64,000 nucleotides of DNA, from contig JAODTK010001788.1 of NCBI GenBank assembly GCA_026419785.1, positions 1-64,000 of the forward strand. The letters run 5' to 3'. This document shows positions 1-12,475 of the stretch, one piece after another; position 1 is the first letter of the stretch; every line of letters begins with the position of its first letter. Under the pieces are notes generated by a model. The model was not told where the DNA came from. It made no database searches and saw nothing but the letters and a program-made list of their open reading frames with translations. This stretch comes from Sclerodactyla briareus. Taxonomy: Eukaryota > Echinodermata > Holothuroidea > Dendrochirotida > Sclerodactylidae. Position numbers and translations under genes: made by a program.

Positions 1-480
1 ATTTAGTTTCAGCATTGCCACTGGACAGTTTGTTCTTTGTTAGAACTGATATTCATACCAACAATATTGCTTAGTATTTTGGGGGCAGCCCACGAGGAGC
101 GAAGGTCCACGAGGACCGACGACCCACGAGGGACCGACGGACCCATGAGACAGAAGGTCAACGAGACGACCGATCGAAGAAAGTGTCAAAAAGGGTCGCG
201 AGACCGAACTGTGAAAAGGGTCCACGAGACCGGAAACTTTTAAAAGCGGTCCACGAGGGGGGGGGGGGAACCGAACGAAAGTGAGAAAGGGTCCACGAGA
301 CCGAAACTTAACAAGGGTCCACGAGAACGAAGTGAGAAAGGGTCCGCGAGACCGAAAGTGCGAAAGGGTCCGCGAGACCGAAGTGAGAAAGGTTCCGCGA
401 GACCGAAAGGCGTAAAGGGCCCCGGAGACCGAAGGTTAGCGAGACCGAAATGAGACTCATGAAAGTTCGCTCCAGATTAT
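1..480 (+). repeat. GC-rich minisatellite array (CGAGACCGAAA units)
   Basis: This is a degenerate tandem array built from units of about 24-27 bases reading roughly AAAGGGTCCRCGAGACCGAA, seen repeatedly from about position 85 to 445. Units differ by substitutions and small indels, and a run of G interrupts the array near 258-270. The near-palindromic core GGTCCGCGAGACC recurs. Short open frames across the array are by-products of the repeat, rich in Arg, Gly, Pro and Asp. The same sequence recurs in reverse orientation at 5985-6465. Confidence 0.85.
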
Positions 481-3400
481 TGAAACTTGTGCGAAATATG
501 TCTTGACAAAACTACTTGTTGAAATTAATTAGTGACTCTCAAGGAGTTAGCTAGGAGGGGGAAGAGGGCGGCTGCCCCATTTTGTCATGAGACGGTCTGT
601 CGGTACATTTGTTGATATTGCGGTAACCGGCGGACGGGGGGCATTAATGCACACACTAGACGAGGGCTGTCCCCAGGGAAAGTCTAATTATTTCAACCGT
701 ATTTAGGAATCAGGGGCGGCAAACTGTGATGAATATTGGGGGTTCAGACAGAGGTCCTCACCATCCCAGAGGATGCCCAGCGGTTGGCGCGGTGCGTTAC
801 AAGAGGACGTTTTCGTTTCACAGAACCCAGGCAGTGCAGGGACCGGCACTTCCCGGGCCTTATGGAGGGGGCACACTAGAATGCCAATAAATTCAAAAAG
901 TGATTAAGTTTATCCTTACAATCTTATCATCGTGCCTTCGTTGCCCAGAGCATTACTTAGTAAGTACGTAAGTGATGGTGAGTGAGTGAGTGAGTGAATG
1001 AAAGAGTAGTAATCAAAAATAAAATAATAACGCCAGAGATGTCTTCATCGATGAAAAAAGTATATTCGGGTAGATCAGGCAACAAGAGACACGATGTATG
1101 GCGTCCTGAATTATCAGTCAGACTGCAGTAAGGTAGTAAGTAGTTCTACGTAGTTCGGTTATAGTGCGCATCAATCTCCGTCAAAAGTAGATATCGATGA
1201 GTGCGGAAAAATAAATAACACATGGCAGTTCAGAATAATTGTTTGGGCGTCGCTCTCCTTTAGGGGGGGGGGGGGCAGGAGGACACTTCCCTCCACTTTT
1301 CGACGTGAGGGAAATGATCAACATCATCTCAAATACAAACACACCCCCACACTTTTTGGATCCCGATGGAGACGAAATTACATGTCCTTGACAAAGTATT
1401 CTTCACGTTCTGTCTGTGGGATGAAAATATTGAGAAGCAGCCTCAAAATGAACGGAGTAGTAGCATTGATTCCGAAACAGCTTGTCACAAATCGCAGAAG
1501 ACCCTGCCGCCCGTTCTATAGTGGCGTGAGCCAAGCATTTGAAGGCATAATTGGCGATGGGAAGCATTTTATGCAAGTTTTCTCACGTCAGACTGCTCCG
1601 ACACATTATGGAAGTTATAAAGAGTTCGCAGATCGAGGAAACAACCGTTGGGCAAATAAAGGCACAAATTCAGCAGACAAAACTGCAAAGTGGATATAAA
1701 TTGCCCACAATTGTCAACAAATGGCGATTCTCTCGTGGAAAGCCCGAATGATGAGCAAAAGTGTGTTCAGTCTGGTCAAGTGGGACGTTGGGTTTTAGTC
1801 CAAAATTTCCAGAGGGCCAATTACATAATTGTATATATTTTTTTCCACATTGGGTTGTCCCGGCCAAAACGCCATAGTACTGTCAACAGGAGTTGATTTA
1901 TCGTGTTCTTGCATGACTTCCGCAACAACATGTTTACCTATGTATTATGCCCATATCAATAATAGCCGAGATCTTAGATTTCCGGAAAATTAGAAGTACA
2001 TTCCAGAGAAATATTCAAAAATGCACTGTGTCAAATCACACTCTCCACTGAGTTGGTGTCTCGGCATAGCGTCGGAAACTCGAAGGGTCTAGAGGGGTTG
2101 TCTACTCCTCTAAACTCGCGAAATGTTACTGCCCGGGCGGAAAATATAATTTTGCACAAAAAAATCTGCAGAAATATACAATATTATCATTATTAATTAC
2201 TAATTATTGTTCGACGACGTTGAAAAATATATTCGCATGAAAAAGGCACAACATAGAAGGAACAATATAGGGCCTTATCTGGCCGGAAAATAGCGGACCC
2301 GTCGTATATCGGAACCATCTCCGTCTCATGGTTGTCCAAGATATGTGCAAAAAATTGTCCGTTCCGCATGTATCACCGTGCACGCGGAGAGCCATGAGAG
2401 TTCCGTGTGCGAGTTGGTGCAATTTTGTAATTCTGGGGACTATTTTAAAAATACTTCCTAGAAATTGGAATTTCTAACCAGAGGAAAGGTTCTCGATTCG
2501 ATGCACTCCCAATTTTGAAAAAATCTGCACTCTTCATTTCAACAAAAAAAATTTTGGGCGCATGACTCCGAAACGAGACGAAAAAAAAATTTGTGGTCGA
2601 GCGTTGAAATATTTTCCTACATTTAATGCGCTGTATGTTATACTTACCAAAAACCAGGAAAGAAAAGAAAAGTGAATTCAGCAAGATGAGAAGAAGTGTA
2701 ACCATAGGATCTTTAGTATACCGGAGAACCATGCGAAACTAGCACCTTTAGACTAATTTTGTGTGTTCACCTCCATGGATTGAAACAAAATTCGAACACT
2801 TTGTGAAGGAAAACGGGTACAGGCAAAACAAAAAAAAGCTGGGTTCTATAGAATGGGCTTTACCGGTGGACTTCCAGGAGGCTTTACCAATCGACCCAAA
2901 CTGAGGAATTCGGTGGGTCCCAGGAAGGTTATAGGTAGTATTCAGACCAACAACCAAAGAAGAGAACTCACTGTCCTATTGGTGGTAAGCACATGTTGGC
3001 AACAAGAAGATACATTTCAGACAAGGATGTGCATCCAAGCAAGATCTTTCAAAGGGGAGAGGGTAAACCCGGGAGACCCCTTTCACAAGGATCTAATGAA
3101 TTGTGTAGCCCCTCGCCTAGTCAGAAAGTCTTACGTCCACTGCTGCGACACCCAGTGTCATAAATCTAGACAATCTGTGACAGATCTTAAGTTTTTACTT
3201 TCTTTTGAACATGAAATCACAAGGCACTTAATAATTTGATAAAATCCAAATGTTTTATTCCTGGATCACCAAATAGTGTAGAGCCCTTTGAAGACCGCAA
3301 AGTTTTTTCTGCGAAGAGAATTCGGGCAACATGACAAACTTTGGAGAAGTTGGAATTGAAAAAAAAAAGTCAAAAGTGAAGGAAATTGCCCAAATGTCTG

Positions 3401-5100
3401 CAGATTGCCTGAATTTTACAATCGAATGCCCGGAAAAACCTCCTTTTTTTTCGCGCGGCCACGCCGTGCGGGGATGCTGTCTATCTTCTATTTCAGGCAG
3501 AACATTTTGTCTGCCCAAAAATAGAGGCCCGTACGCCTTATCAACTCAATCAGCAATTCTCCCGTTAGAACCAAATTGCATGACCAATATTCACACAACT
3601 GGGCATGTTGTGAGGGCGTAACCCCAATTTTGGTGACAATGTAAATCTATATGCCCAATAAGTGAAGGGGGGAAATGGAAAAGTATATCACGGATGCGTG
3701 CAGAACAAATTGGGGCAAATCAGTATAGTATCGAAGATTGGCGGGTTTCAGGCGAATTGAGGTGAAAACGCGACACGAAAATACCCAAATTCGGAGGGAA
3801 GGGAAGAGGAATAATGGAAGAAATGTTGGGTAAAGTAAAATGAAAAGTTTTTTCATTAGGAATTGGTAGCAGATTTCGTTAGTTAATATTCCAACCCCCC
3901 CCCTTCCCCCCCCCCCCCCCCTCTTCCCCCCCCCACCCCCGCCCCCAAAAAAAAAAATCGCGGACTCAGTACGTGATTTACGTCGGGTTATGCAATGAAA
4001 CCCACGAACTTTTTGGGTTGGGCAAGTGGACGGGCCCCACTCTACTGAACCTGGTGAACGTGTACCGTGCCACCTGCGTCATTTTTTATAGGGGGTGCGG
4101 TGGTGCATAGTGATAATCATAATTTGAAGTTCGGATAATACGCGAACTATTAAATTTTTGTTGATGGACCAAACAATAATCGCGTTTTAAAATTGTATTC
4201 GGGTCCACTAATTCCCACGTGCAGATCGGACCACACTAGGGCGGAAAGTCGGAGGATTAACCAGTTTCTTACTGTGATCCCAAATTTTAAATCGAATACG
4301 GTAGGCACAAGTTTGGAAATTTAAGTGTTTCGAGACAGATGGCGTTTATCTACCAGGAGTTGTGAACATGCGATTGTACTGTTTGAATCATTTCGATCAC
4401 GTCAAATAAGTTCAGAAGCCTTGGGAGGACTCCCCCGCCCCGTGTTTTCCGAGAGAGATGAAGAAATTGGGGACAAAAATTATGAAGGAAATTTGGAAGT
4501 CAAGGCAAAGTGGAAGAATGGCTGAATTAAAAAAAAAAATCGCGCGCTCCCCGCCCGCGCGCTGGTACTTTCAGATGACGGACTTGTAGACTGCGGGAGA
4601 TTTGTTTATGACCCTCAAAATTGGAATAGTTCCGAACGCCTATGCTGTCTTCCTTAGTCTCAAGGGACCTCGGTGAGACACCCTGGATCCACGCAAAAAA
4701 AGCAGAGTAGACCAGTTACCCGGTAATAAAAAGATACCCTGTGTTGTACGCAATGAATCATTTAGAGGACAATGACAACTTTTTGTTGGTCTTTTACTCG
4801 AATCACACGTGTAGATGGGTTAGTTATCGAGCCTGCAAGAGCCGTTTCCTGGCGATATCTAGAGGGTATGCAAAAGCGGAAATGTTCTTTACACGATTCG
4901 CGCAAAAAGATGGTGCGCTCCGCTTAGATGGTAAATCGCATTAGGTGGCCTCCTCACACCCCTTTTCGAACGGATCGCGACCATATGCTAATAACTTCAC
5001 TATGAGGCCTGGGTTGTATTTCAATCATGTTTTTCATTTTGTGGGGCCACTGCAACCCTTACATGACTATTACGTGAATCATTTTTGTCGTTCTGCTACT
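481..5100. other. No recognisable gene
   Basis: I see no supportable gene here. The stretch holds a short (GAGT)n microsatellite near 975-1000, a G run near 1263-1276, and a very long C-rich homopolymer tract at 3893-3950. Short open frames around 1382-1870 (Lys/Gln-rich) and 2853-3239 (128 codons) show no conserved motif or convincing splice context that I recognise. Confidence 0.5.
3893..3957 (+). repeat. Extreme C-homopolymer tract
   Basis: Runs of C, broken only by TT, CTCTT, A and G, fill about 60 bases and are followed by an A run. Real poly-C of this kind is difficult for sequencing platforms, so its length and interruptions should not be trusted. Confidence 0.8.
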
Positions 5101-5116
5101 GTGCATTTATAATATC

Positions 5117-5215
5117 TTAAAGGACAACCTGCAAGGCCTTTGAATACAACAACAGTTATATTGTGAGGAATGGAAACTATATCTATGGGTCCAACCCCCA
5201 TTTCACATGTGTACC
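5117..5215 (-). mobile_element. Truncated MITE copy (AAAGGACAACTGCA family)
   Basis: The segment begins with TTAAAGGACAACCTGCA and continues with a stretch reading approximately ATTGTGAGGAATGGAAACTA followed by TCTATGGGTCCAACCCC. This is the reverse complement of the right end of the complete MITE at 55902-56254. The opposite terminal repeat is missing, so only about 100 bases of one end survive. Confidence 0.65.
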
Positions 5216-5984
5216 TATGTAGAGTATTGGCAAAGTTTTTGGGGCCACTAAGCAGAGAAAATGGGTAGAATTTCAAATGCGCAATAACGCGTGACGTCAC
5301 CATTGAACAACGTCCGAAAATTCTTTTCTGTATTTCTTTGTTTCCAGAGTTGTTTGACTAAGTCAACATTTAGCAGAATCCTGTTGTTCTGTTGTCAAAG
5401 TAATCATCAACACTACCTACCCCCCGCAGAGCACTTGCTCTCTCATTATCTATTATCGTTATCATTATTATGGTTATCATTATAATTATTATTATTATAA
5501 TTATTATCATTATTATTAGGGTAGGCCTGTTACAGTTGTTTGCGAGTATCACCATTGAATTTAGGCGGCAGCAAATTAGCCCGGGGACATGTTTTAGCAG
5601 GTCATACGTTGAGTATGACCGACTGACGTGCGAGCGCAAAAACACCCCCACCCACTTTGGATATACGCCAACATTCACTTGCAGGTGAAGCCCGGACTCC
5701 GTCAACAACCACCCTACCTAATGCACCCGGGTGCGGCGCCCGCCCCACCCATCTGAATGCTGATTACAACAAACACACCATCCCTATTAATTTATGTACA
5801 TCGTTGCAATTTTTATCTCAATTATTCTTCGACAGCTGAATTCTCGACTGTAAGTTTGAACTTGTAAGGCAAACAAGCACCGAACATTATCGCCGGGTAT
5901 TGCGAGACGTTCCTAGCATTAATGGTCTCCCTATTTAATTTTATTCATAGTAACAACGCTCTGGAAATCCTAAGTTTTTTCTTT
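5216..5984. other. No recognisable gene; ATT microsatellite inside
   Basis: No gene is supported. A degenerate (ATT)n/(TCATTA)n microsatellite lies at about 5446-5518. It produces runs of Ile codons on one strand that are not a real protein. Confidence 0.55.
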
Positions 5985-6465
5985 TTTATATTCGTCTCCG
6001 AACCTTCGGTCCGTGGACCCTCTTTAATTTTTCGGTCCTTTGCGACCTTCGTCTCGTGACCCTTTTCCGATTTCGGTCTCGCGGACCTTCTGACTCGCGG
6101 GCTCAAATTTCGGTCTCGCGGACCTTCAGTCTCGTGACCCATTTTCCCATTTTTCGGCTCGCAAACCTTCGTCTCGTGGAACCTTTTTCGATTTCGGTCT
6201 CGCGGACCTTCGTCTCGTGAACCTTTTTCAATTTCGGTCTCGCGGACCTCGTCTCGTCGACCCTTTTTCAATTCGGTCTCGCTGACCTTCGTTCTCGTGA
6301 CCTTTTTTCAATTTCGGTCTCCGTGGGCCGTCGGTCCTCGTGGACCCTTTTTCAATTTCCAGTCCTGCCGGACCTTCGGACCTCTTGTACACCTTTTTCA
6401 ATTTCGGTCTCTTGGGCCGTCGGTCTCGTGATCTTCGGTCCCTCGTGGCTGTAACAGTATTTTTT
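5985..6465 (-). repeat. GC-rich minisatellite array, inverted relative to 1-480
   Basis: On the plus strand the repeated unit reads about TTTCGGTCTCGCGGACCTTC then GTCTCGTGACCCTTTTTCAA, a composite of roughly 41 bases repeated about ten times with drift. It is the reverse complement of the array at 1-480, with the same CGAGACCGAAA core. Reading frames through the array give Arg/Asp/Glu/Lys-rich low-complexity peptides, which I treat as artefacts. Confidence 0.85.
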
Positions 6466-7500
6466 AGTTCCCATTTTCCACAATATATACGACATCTTGG
6501 GAACCAACACAAAATTCTTTCAATTTTGAAAGTTCACTCAGACATTTTCATTTCAAGATCAGTCCGACCCTTTGGGCATCTGGTCATTTCCTGACACTAC
6601 AATCCAATTTATTCAAAGTGTCCAGGAGAAGCATACCTGTATTCACATGGCATGCTTAAGTGCATTTTTGAAGTTTACAACTGTTTCTCATTCATGGCAA
6701 CTTCGTTTCAGTGTTGTTGGGACCAATGGGTAATTTGAAGTCATGGTACGTGAGTCACGCTCTTTAATTAATATTTCAATAGATAACCAATCAAAATCTA
6801 TTGTTCAAATGTGTTTTTCAATCCACACAGATTAGAATCACTGGATCAGTGACCATTCCTTCGTTTGCCATAGTTTGGAGGAGAAATTTGAAAAATAAAA
6901 AGATGTGTTTTTTATTTCTGTCCTTTTCATGTAACTGATTCACACACCATTTTCATAATCGATTGAGAGAAGGCCATGCAATTAAATGATAATCTCTTGT
7001 TGACATTCCATGCCTTAATGGGCCATCATGTCTCAACACTAACAACATGACATGATTCCATGTTATTTTAAAAATTATTTTTGCCAATATGTTCTGGAAA
7101 ACGGCAAAGTGTTTCTGAGTCACATGGAATTGCCCCTTGGGGATTTCAGAATTTTTTGGGCCCAGGGCCGCAGTTTTGAGGCCCTCAGGCCTATTATATG
7201 AAATACTGGTGAATCTTGTATCTCAGGACAGAAGATACATCACGTCGGACTAATACTTGAGAAGCGAAAAATATGGTTCTACAGAAAGGCTCCCACACTA
7301 AGCACAAGAACACTAATGCCATGTGTACATACGGCCTGATTTAACATTTAAAGCACATGCAGTAAGAACGAGCGCTGAGAGAAGAAATGAAGGATAGGAT
7401 GCAGCGAGGGGAAAAAACTTGCGGATAAGGAAAGGCTCGTCCAAATAGTACGAAGTCGTCCACGCATTAGAGAGGCGTAGTTCAGGAGACATAGGTGAGA
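6466..7500. other. No recognisable gene
   Basis: AT-rich sequence with no conserved reading frame or structured repeat that I can recognise. It leads into the degenerate 5' part of the LINE that becomes recognisable near 7530. Confidence 0.5.
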
Positions 7501-7529
7501 ACAGCAGAACGGAAATGTAAATATAATGT

Positions 7530-8185
7530 AAATAATGAAGAGTGGAGACCCACTGGAAATGAAGATTGTTATTGGGTGTCCTTATTTGCAGGCCTATGTT
7601 CGTCACCCAACGGACATAATCTTAGTGACCGAAACATGGTTTAAAATGCTAACATTAACGATGGAGCAAATGGAATTGACCAGGCTTTCCAGGGCTACAG
7701 ATGCGATAGGAAATAAAAATTGGCGGAGAGGGTTGCAATCTACGGTCGGAACAGCTTACCCTTCAGTATAAATAGAGAGAATAGGACGATGATGAACAAT
7801 TGTGGTGTCGGATCAAACTGCAAAAGAGTATTACATTTGTAGTTTTTTATAGAGCACCAAGCACTAAACTTGAGGAAGAAGAAAACATTCTGGATCTCAT
7901 CCATCGTATCCAACCTCAACAAACCGAAGAATAGTATTAGCAGAGACTTCACCTCCAGAGATAGATTTGGGACTGTACTTAGGTCAACTTCGCAAGCGAA
8001 TGAATTCTTACAAATTGTGCATGATAATTTCTGGCCCAACAAGGTTCTGAACCCACAGAAATGGAAACATACTTGACACCTAATCTTGACAACAGAGAGA
8101 AATGAATGTGACAGTATGGAAGTCAGAGAACATAATGGGACCAAGCGATCACAACTGTATAACGTTTATGTTTAGTTAAGTGAAT
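7530..8185 (+). mobile_element. LINE-a, 5' segment: apurinic-type endonuclease domain
   Basis: This segment encodes part of the APE endonuclease domain of a non-LTR retrotransposon, the nuclease that nicks target DNA to prime reverse transcription. Visible landmarks are PDIILVTETW-like residues (7607-7645; here HPTDIILVTETWF), a degenerate glycine-rich stretch, and the C-terminal catalytic SDHNCITF near 8144-8167. Frames are broken by several indels and stops, so no intact protein is made. The element is interrupted just after the SDH motif and resumes, same strand, near 10455. The 5' UTR and any ORF1 are not recognisable upstream. Confidence 0.75.
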
Positions 8186-8199
8186 AAGGTCCCAGGAAG

Positions 8200-10440
8200 A
8201 AAAATGAACCAACCACTAAATAATTTTCGGCCGCTCGCGATTTCCTGAAAAATGAAATCGACTTTTTCTGAACGCATTCACACTCTTAGATAGAACGACA
8301 TTTTTCAGGAAGACAAATTCCACTCATTGCTCTCTCTCTGCGAGAAGAAATATTTACGATGTCCAATCTGCAGCGCTTGCCACCGAAGCTTGAAGACAGT
8401 GGCCTCTCTGGCATGTAACATGGAAAATTCAAGAAGTAGTGGAAGGACAGGCCACGGTCCATGGACAATTTTGAAACCTGATCAAATCACCCCCGCAATT
8501 CGCCATTAGCTCCATGGTAGTTAGACCGAGACACCTTAATCTTTCTTTCTTCGTAGTATGAATTTTTTCAGACATTAATCAGTCTAAGTTGCCCCTACGC
8601 TGACTGCGTTTTCATCAATAACCGTCTTGTCTTTTGCAAAGTTAGGGATGCCACTTGTACAGAATATTCCAGTGGCGTTCCTACCAGTGCCTAACACATC
8701 CGGACAACAATATCATTATCAAGAAACTGAAATGACTCGCTCAGCCAAGAATCCAATTATTACCCTCTTCTAGCAGCTTCGGCACACTGCTTAGAAGGTT
8801 TCAAAGAAGATCAAACAAACCCAAAGATCTTTTTCTGGAATTACCTCCTGAATATTTTGGCCAGTTAACTTGACTAAGCGTTCCGATTGTGAAAACCAAC
8901 ATTGATACACTTTGCACTTGTCCGACATTGAAAAACAGTTGCCATCGGAGACCATTTGGAAAGTATATCTAGATCCCTTTGAACAATTTTCAGCATCATA
9001 ATTCGAACCGACCTCCCGATACTTGGTATTGTCAGAGCGAACTTTCTAATAACCCTGGAGTGAACAGAACCTTCAAGATTGTCAATAAACGCCATAAAGA
9101 GTAACGGCCCAGAACTGATCCCTGGGACCACAACTAGTGGACCTTTTGCCAAGAAGACGACGCCCATTCTGACAACTCGTTGTTGTTCCCTATTATGAAC
9201 CACTCACGACTCCCTTAAGGACCTTCCCTCAATGCCAAGCTCTCCAACTTGATCAAGAGATGCTCATGACGACCGTGTCAAAAGGCTTCTGACAGTCCAG
9301 AAAATTATATCAACATCATTGTGCCGGTGGTCAACAGAAACAGTACCATCTTTTCATCATAAATTCCAAGAGATTTAGTCCACACAACGTTTTTCCTAAC
9401 CCCATGCTGAGAATCCCTACAGTAATCAGACTATGCTCATTGAATAATCAACCATATGATCCCGAATGATTGATGCCATTACCTTGCAGACAACACTAGT
9501 AAGGCTCACTGTCCTGTATTACAAGGAAGAGACCGTTTACCTTTCTTATGAAAATAGGAGAAACATTTGCTCTCCTCCACTCATCCTGAACAATAACCTT
9601 CTTGCAGAGTCTTATTGAAACTATAGCTAATGGAAACAGATCATGCGTTGCAAAGGATTTCAGTGAGAAGGATAAACTCCGTCAGACCAGGAGACTTTAT
9701 CACTTTTAGCTCTGCAGTTTTTCTCCTTTCACTAAACCAGGCCGATACAACACCATATTACCAATATATGCGGAGAAACCACCCCGACAACTAGGTCACC
9801 GAAATTATCGCAATTCTCATGTGAGTAAAAAAACAGAACGATAAAAAATTATTGAGAACCTAGCCCACTCCTGGCTATCGCTGATTGTACTACTCGAGTC
9901 GAAATCTATCACGGACTAATGCTGTCCTTGACTTTCTGTTCCCCCCTCACAAAGAGAAAAATGCACGAGGATTCTCTTTGATGTTAGAGTCAATCTGCCT
10001 CTCAAAGTTTAGCACCAGAACTACACGCTGGACAAGCTTTCGCTGAACTTTGAAATGCCTCTATATCAGACCGGACCCGAAGAACGATAAAGTCGCAATA
10101 AAAGTCGCTTACGTTTGATGGCCAGGAAAACTTCCCTATTCATCCAAGAAGGCCTCTTGTTCTTACTGCGCGTTTTCCTCCAAGGAACGTAAAACTTTTC
10201 ATAACCTTGTTAACCTTTTCAATGAAACCATTCCAAGAGTCGACAGCATTCGTACTTTCTAACAATTTACGACTCGCCAATCTATTTCGCTAAAAAACCT
10301 AGAAAAGGCCATCGACATTGGCCTTCTCGAAACAGGAACAAGCTCTCCACTCTGTCTGATTATTGCCGGAACAAGACACATTGAAAGCCTAAATATCGTG
10401 ATCACTTCCACCGAGCTTACCCAAGCCTCTCTACATATCT
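8200..10440 (-). mobile_element. LINE-b: CR1/Jockey-type LINE inserted inside LINE-a
   Basis: Read on the minus strand from 10440 downward. It starts at the end of an endonuclease domain (GGSDHDI near 10395-10412), passes through a linker (NAVDSWNGFIEKVNKVMKSF, then KRPSWMNREV-like residues), and enters a reverse transcriptase. RT landmarks are VD-IF-D--KAFDTV-H near 9260-9330 (broken by indels), INREQQRVVRMG near 9165-9200, GPLLFMAFI near 9080-9110, and KFA followed by a damaged catalytic box near 9030. The C-terminal tail (KQCAEAARRGNNILGF-like, then RSRRAE-like residues) runs to about 8215. At least six frame breaks are visible. It is 5'-truncated within the endonuclease and lies antisense inside LINE-a. 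Confidence 0.8.
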
Positions 10441-10454
10441 ACAGAATCAGACAG

Positions 10455-12475
10455 GGCTCCAAGATACGTATCGCAGCAGAAAACAGAGTGGAGGAGAGCA
10501 AATTGGTCTGAAATCAAGAAAGAGCTTAGTAAGAGACTGGCGCGAAGTTTGAGGAAAATCAGTCAGGAGATGTGGGACAACTTGAAGGGCGTACAATGAC
10601 CAATAGGAATTATGTGCCGTAACGAAAGAACAAGAATAAAAGCCTCAAAAGTGGTTGACAAAGGAGGTGAAAAGAACAGTGGAGAAAAAGAGAAGAGCAT
10701 GAAGGACGATAGAAACCAGAGGGCAGAAAGCCAGCCAAAAGGGGATGGGCATACTACAAAGAAATGCAGAGAGAGGTAAAGAGAGTAGTAAACCTAGCAA
10801 AGAAAAAACTTCGAAAGAAGATTAGCAAACAAAATAAAGGAAGAACCGAAAATTGCTATGACTAGGTACGTTCTAAACAGAAAGTGAAAGAGTCAAAGTC
10901 TGGCCAATAAAGACGACCAATGTCTTATCAAAGAGAAGGAAACAGCAGAGACATTAAATAACTTTGTCAGTGCCCAGTATTCAACCAAAGAGAGATGAAC
11001 AAATACAACATTTCAGAGGAAATGTTATTGGACAAACTAAAGGAACTAGAGCATGGTAAAGCGACTGGCCAGAGGAAATTGAGCTGCCGAGTTTTGAAGG
11101 AAGCTGCAAACCGAAATAGCGGAACCCTTGTTTGAGTACAGAAATATTAGAGGACACAGAATCCAGACGATGGAAAACAGCAACATAACCGATGTTCAAA
11201 AAGGAGTACGTTCAGATGGCTCAAATTATAGACCGTCAAACCTAACGTCAAAACCATGGAAGATAATGGAAAAAATACTAAGGGACGCTAGTGTTGGGCA
11301 CTTGGAAGGAAAGACATTGGTACGGGACACACAGGCATGGTTTTGAAAAGGGGAGTCGTGTATACAATATGTTGCAGTACTGGGACCAACTAGCCGGTAT
11401 GTGGACAGAGGAATGCCAGTGGATGTTGTGTATCTGGACTTGAGGAAGGCATTCGATACAGCACCTCATAAAGACTTATCGCCAAGGTCAAAGCACATGG
11501 TTTCGAGGGTCATTTATAATGGCTGGGAGAAATGGTTGAGAGACAGGAAGCAGAGAGTGGTACTCCTGAAGGAGTGGAATCAAGAATGGAGAAAGTGACA
11601 AGCTCGTTTGCAGGGATAATCTCGGACCATCCGTTCACGATATTTCAAGAATGATATGGACATAAATGTAACATCAGAGCTAAGCAAATTTGCAGATGAT
11701 ACAAAATTATTAAGGACCCAATAAGGGAGGGCAGAAGACAGGGATCGTATACAAGAGGACATCAACAAACTCTTGCAATGGAAGACAAATGGCAATGTCA
11801 TTCAAAAATAGATAAATGTTCAGTCTCATTTTGGACATAGAACCGATGTTAAAATATTAACATGAAAGGACAAAAACTAAGCAGTAAAGACAGGGAGAAG
11901 GATTGGTTTATATGTTAGCACAACAATAAGTTCAGCAAGCAGTGCTCAGAAGCAGCAAAAAAGGAAAAAGGAGTGTTGGCATCATCAAGAGGAACTCACA
12001 ACTCGACAAAGACATCATACTCAAGCTATCAAGTAGCTGGTTTCGCCCCACCTTGACTATTGCGTGCCGGTCTGGAGGACCGGATCTGGCGGATGATATT
12101 AATATGAGAAGATATTCAAAGAAGAGGAACAAACTAGTACCAGTATCAGACACAAAGCTATGAAGAGGTTACAAGAGCTACTTAATGGACCTAGAAAAGC
12201 GGCTGCACGTCAAGACTATAACTATGTATAATAAATTCATGAGAACACCAAGTTGATATTGCCGATAGCATCAAAATTTGTGTGGCGAAACAAGTACGAG
12301 AGGCCAAAGCAGGAGAATCCGACCACCTGCAGTAAGATAGAAGTCCCGAAACATTCTTACTCAAGCGTGGGAATTTGAGAAAGAACTTGGAATGAGTGCC
12401 AGGGGAAGTAGTCACTGCACCCAACTCAACATATTACAAGAGCCGTAGAGGCAGTAGGATCTTCAAGGGTGAAAA
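10455..12475 (+). mobile_element. LINE-a, 3' segment: reverse transcriptase of CR1/Jockey type
   Basis: This continues the element whose endonuclease lies at 7530-8185. It starts with ANWSEIKKELSKRLARS (from about 10498), followed by a Lys/Arg-rich linker to about 10930. The RT fingers and palm follow: NYRPSNLTSKPWKIMEKILR (11227-11286), VDVVYLDLRKAFDT (11420-11461), a WLRDRKQRVVL block (11534-11570), and an intact catalytic SKFADDTKLL (11682-11711). The C-terminal region includes RVGIIKRNS-like and LVRPHLDY-like stretches (about 11970-12075) and ends near PGEVVTAPN-like residues at about 12400-12425. NYRPVSLTSVP...MEKI wording is typical of the CR1/L2/Rex group. Many indels make it inactive as sequenced. 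Confidence 0.82.

Noticed and set aside
5446-5520. Poly-isoleucine frames
   Set aside because: Translation of an ATT microsatellite.
5945-6512. Arg/Asp/Glu-rich frames on the minus strand
   Set aside because: They are read-through of the CGAGACC minisatellite.
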